Assembly (NCBI GenBank): GCA_964549655.1
Contig: CAZJXN010000142.1
Coordinates: forward strand, 1-13,635
DNA: 13,635 nt
Direction: 5' to 3'
From: JADJNW01 sp964549655
GTDB lineage: Bacteria > Bacteroidota > Bacteroidia > Chitinophagales > Saprospiraceae
Both the position numbers and the translations under genes were made by a program. Numbering within the stretch: position 1 is the first letter of the stretch; each line of letters starts with the position of its first letter. Under the pieces are notes generated by a model. The model was not told the origin of the DNA. It worked only from the letters and a program-made list of their open reading frames with translations, and did no database searches. Shown one piece after another: positions 11,390 through 13,635 of this stretch.

Positions 11390-13635
11390 ATGAAAACCAA
11401 ACGTACAAATTACCTCCTTACCCTTGTTACACTGCTGGCACTCTTGTGCTTACAAAACGGACCAGTGATCGGACAAACAGTTTATGCCCTATCCAACAAC
11501 AAGTTGTACTTCTTCCAAGCAGACAATCCAGAGGAAGTTACCTTCTTAAATAGGATAAAAGGCATCGCTCCCGGACAGAAATTGGTAGGTATGGATTTTC
11601 GCCCGAACACTGGCGAACTGTTTGCATTGGGCTATAATGCGTCCAGCCAACGAGCTCGCTTGTACATTATCAATGTGATAACGGCAGTCGCAACACCCGT
11701 CGGTACCAGCACGATTAAATTAGAATTAGGTGCCGCCAGTGGCATAGGCTTTGATTTCAACCCAACGGTAGACCGCATTCGGGTCGTCAGCGCGAATGGT
11801 GCGAATTATCGTTTGAATCCTATCACGGGCGGCATTGCATTTGAAGATGGCGACTTAAAGTTTGCCAGTACAGATCGGAATGCCGGTGTTACCCCGCGCG
11901 TCGTTGCAGGTGCTTATACGAATAGCTTTATAGGTGCCACCACGACTACACTGTACGATATTGATTTAGCCACAGGCTCACTTGTTATACAAAATCCACC
12001 CAATGATGGCGTTCTAAATACCGTTGCCAGACTTAATATTCCATTCAATTCCAAAACAGTAGCAGATATAGACATCGCGTATGATGACCGATACAATAGC
12101 TTGCTACAGTCTAATCCGGCGTACCTCGTGGTGAGCAATTCATCTATTAATAAAAGTCTTTTCTATTGGTTGAATATCGTCACCGTGGAAACGCGTTTCG
12201 TGGATACCATTGGCATCAACGGCATTGTAGAAGACATCGCCATCCGCATCCGTCGCGTTGTACCGCAAGCAGTGCAGGGCAATTTGGTATACGCAGTGAC
12301 GACCAATAATAACCTAATTTCATTTGATTCCGACCGTCCGGGTGTCGTTCGCAGTTTGGTTACGATTTCAGGCATTGCCACTGGACAAACATTAGTCGGA
12401 ACGGATTTCCGTCCGAACACGGGCGAGTTATTTGGATTGGGTTACAATGGCGCAAATGGCGAATCCCGTTTGTACACCATCAATTTGCAGACAGGCGTGG
12501 CGACTCCGGTTGGCACGGCTACCTTTACGTTGGCTTTAGGCGCGGGTCCGATCGGGTTTGATTTTAATCCGACGGTAGATAGAATTAGAGTGGAAGGTGC
12601 CAATCGCAAAAATTATCGCTTGAATCCAGTCACGGGCGGCATTGCAGCAACTGATTTAGATTTGAAATTTGCAGCTACGGATATAAATGCAGCGAAGACA
12701 CCTTTTATAGGTTCTGTGGCTTACACCAATAGTTTCATCGGCACGGCTACCACGACTTTATACGCTTATGACGATCAATTGAATATTTTAGCGTTACAAA
12801 ATCCACCAAATGATGGCGTTTTAAATACCGTTGGAACATCAGGCATCACTGTTAGTTCCACCGATTACACCAGCGATTTAGACATTGCATTTAATTCAAC
12901 TAATAATACAAATACCGCTTTCTTAGTTGCAAATATTGGAAATTGGGATAGCAACTTTGATAATTTTTACACGATAAATTTACAAACCGGCGCAGCGACT
13001 TTAGTAGGTAGAGTTGGGCTTGGCATTCCAATACGTGACATTGCCGTGTTCATTCAGCTACGCGCTACGAATGCGTCGCTTATTGGCGACTTGATTTATG
13101 CCGTTACGACGAATAATAATTTAATTTCATTTGATTCTAAACAGCCGGACGCGATTCGCAGTTTGGTCGCGATCACAGGCACTGCGGTTGGACAAATGTT
13201 GGTCGGAACCGATTTCCGTCCCAATACAGGTGAATTGTTTGGATTAGGTTACAATAGCACCAATGGGGAGGCGCGGCTGTACACCATCAACTTACAAACC
13301 GGCGTAGCAACGGCGGTTGGTACAGCTCCGATTACTTTGGATTTGGGTACAGCGCCCATTGGTTTTGATTTCAATCCGACGGTAGATAGAATTCGGGTAG
13401 AAGGTTCTAATCGTAAAAATTATCGTTTGAATCCAGTGACCGGCGGCATTGCAGCAACTGATTTAGATTTAAAATTTGCAGCAGCAGACCAAAACGCTTC
13501 CCAAACGCCTACGATTGGCTCGGTCGCTTACACGAATAGCTTCATCGGTAGCACGGCGGCTACTTTGTACGCTTATGACGATAGACTCAATGTTTTAGCA
13601 ACGCAGAATCCACCCAATGACGGCGTTTTAAATAC
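11390..13635 (+). CDS. Secreted multi-domain DUF4394 repeat protein (3' end outside the window)
   Basis: The frame is open from ATG 11390 to the window end, giving 748 residues without a stop. Residues 1-29 form a signal peptide (MKTKR, hydrophobic core YLLTLVTLLALLCL, then a likely cut near VIGQ), so the protein is exported. The rest is a tandem array with an exact 269-residue period: units begin at residues 31 (VYALSNN), 300 (VYAVTTNN) and 569 (IYAVTTNN). Each has the DUF4394 pattern: LVGxDFRPNTGELFxLGYN, RLYxIN...TxVATxVGT, GFDFNPTVDRIRV, YRLNPxTGGIA, AYTNSFIG, TLYxxD and QNPPNDGVLNTV. A linker containing an (E/R)DIA(I/V) motif closes each unit. Units 2 and 3 are far closer to each other than to unit 1, which suggests recent duplication. 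The domain probably forms a beta-propeller-like extracellular fold with unknown ligand. A type IX secretion sorting tail may lie beyond the window. Confidence 0.9.
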   Translation, partial: MKTKRTNYLLTLVTLLALLCLQNGPVIGQTVYALSNNKLYFFQADNPEEVTFLNRIKGIAPGQKLVGMDFRPNTGELFALGYNASSQRARLYIINVITAVATPVGTSTIKLELGAASGIGFDFNPTVDRIRVVSANGANYRLNPITGGIAFEDGDLKFASTDRNAGVTPRVVAGAYTNSFIGATTTTLYDIDLATGSLVIQNPPNDGVLNTVARLNIPFNSKTVADIDIAYDDRYNSLLQSNPAYLVVSNSSINKSLFYWLNIVTVETRFVDTIGINGIVEDIAIRIRRVVPQAVQGNLVYAVTTNNNLISFDSDRPGVVRSLVTISGIATGQTLVGTDFRPNTGELFGLGYNGANGESRLYTINLQTGVATPVGTATFTLALGAGPIGFDFNPTVDRIRVEGANRKNYRLNPVTGGIAATDLDLKFAATDINAAKTPFIGSVAYTNSFIGTATTTLYAYDDQLNILALQNPPNDGVLNTVGTSGITVSSTDYTSDLDIAFNSTNNTNTAFLVANIGNWDSNFDNFYTINLQTGAATLVGRVGLGIPIRDIAVFIQLRATNASLIGDLIYAVTTNNNLISFDSKQPDAIRSLVAITGTAVGQMLVGTDFRPNTGELFGLGYNSTNGEARLYTINLQTGVATAVGTAPITLDLGTAPIGFDFNPTVDRIRVEGSNRKNYRLNPVTGGIAATDLDLKFAAADQNASQTPTIGSVAYTNSFIGSTAATLYAYDDRLNVLATQNPPNDGVLN
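11480..13635 (+). repeat. Tandem array of 807-base coding repeats
   Basis: Unit 1 is 11480-12286, unit 2 is 12287-13093 and unit 3 is 13094 to the window end (542 bases, incomplete). The first two units are exactly 807 bases long, in frame. Stretches such as GATTTCCGTCC and GGCGGCATTGCAGCAACTGA are shared by units 2 and 3 word for word. Confidence 0.85.

Noticed and set aside
11480..13635. CRISPR array or satellite DNA
   Set aside because: The repeats are 807 bases long, in frame and coding for a known domain type. No short spaced repeats were found elsewhere either.
1..13635. tRNA or rRNA genes, tmRNA, riboswitches
   Set aside because: No cloverleaf with a conserved T-loop (GTTCRANYC) and no rRNA-like stretch was seen in the spacers. 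A covariance-model scan would be needed to exclude small structured RNAs.

Overview
The window looks like a chromosomal segment of a member of the Bacteroidota, most likely close to the Saprospiria. The reasons are the gene content (a DUF3667 zinc-ribbon membrane protein, an acyl-CoA carboxylase of the form common in this phylum, a secreted DUF4394 repeat protein, paired DUF1990 and YndJ-like genes), candidate promoters of the TTG/TTTG-N19-20-TAnnTTTG type, no clear Shine-Dalgarno sequences, and a GC-rich intergenic repeat at 9331-9428 of a kind I associate with this phylum. This is recognition by eye; no database search was run.

The left part (1-8119) is read leftward. In transcription order it holds an acyl-CoA carboxylase beta subunit (8119-6485), two tandem ParE-type toxin-antitoxin modules (6395-5818 and 5806-5196), the Na+/H+ antiporter NhaA (5179-4028), the heptose epimerase HldD/RfaD (3972-3007), a DUF3667 protein (2893-1811) and GatB of the tRNA-dependent amidotransferase (1700-228). 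GatB ends in a strong hairpin that fits a terminator. Beyond it lies only the first 19 codons of a REP-associated (IS200-like) tyrosine transposase. The four toxin-antitoxin genes are packed with overlaps or an 11-base gap, and nhaA starts 16 bases after the last toxin, so nhaA may be read from the toxin-antitoxin promoter.

The right part (8341-13635) is read rightward: an EamA/DMT exporter, a DUF1990 protein, a YndJ-like membrane protein, and a secreted protein made of at least three 269-residue DUF4394 units that runs off the window. The divergent junction at 8120-8340 holds a 24-bp inverted repeat.

The most unusual structure is a set of four 23-base imperfect palindromes: 125-147, 201-223, 10079-10101 and 10124-10146. 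They form two inverted pairs about 10 kb apart. Stem bases differ between copies in a compensatory way (TT/AA against CC/GG), copies 1 and 3 also share their right flank, and the first pair sits beside the transposase fragment. This is the pattern expected of a REP/REPIN family mobilised by such transposases. The second point of interest is the two toxin-antitoxin modules: the antitoxin N-terminal halves are almost identical in DNA, while their C-terminal ends and the toxins have diverged widely.
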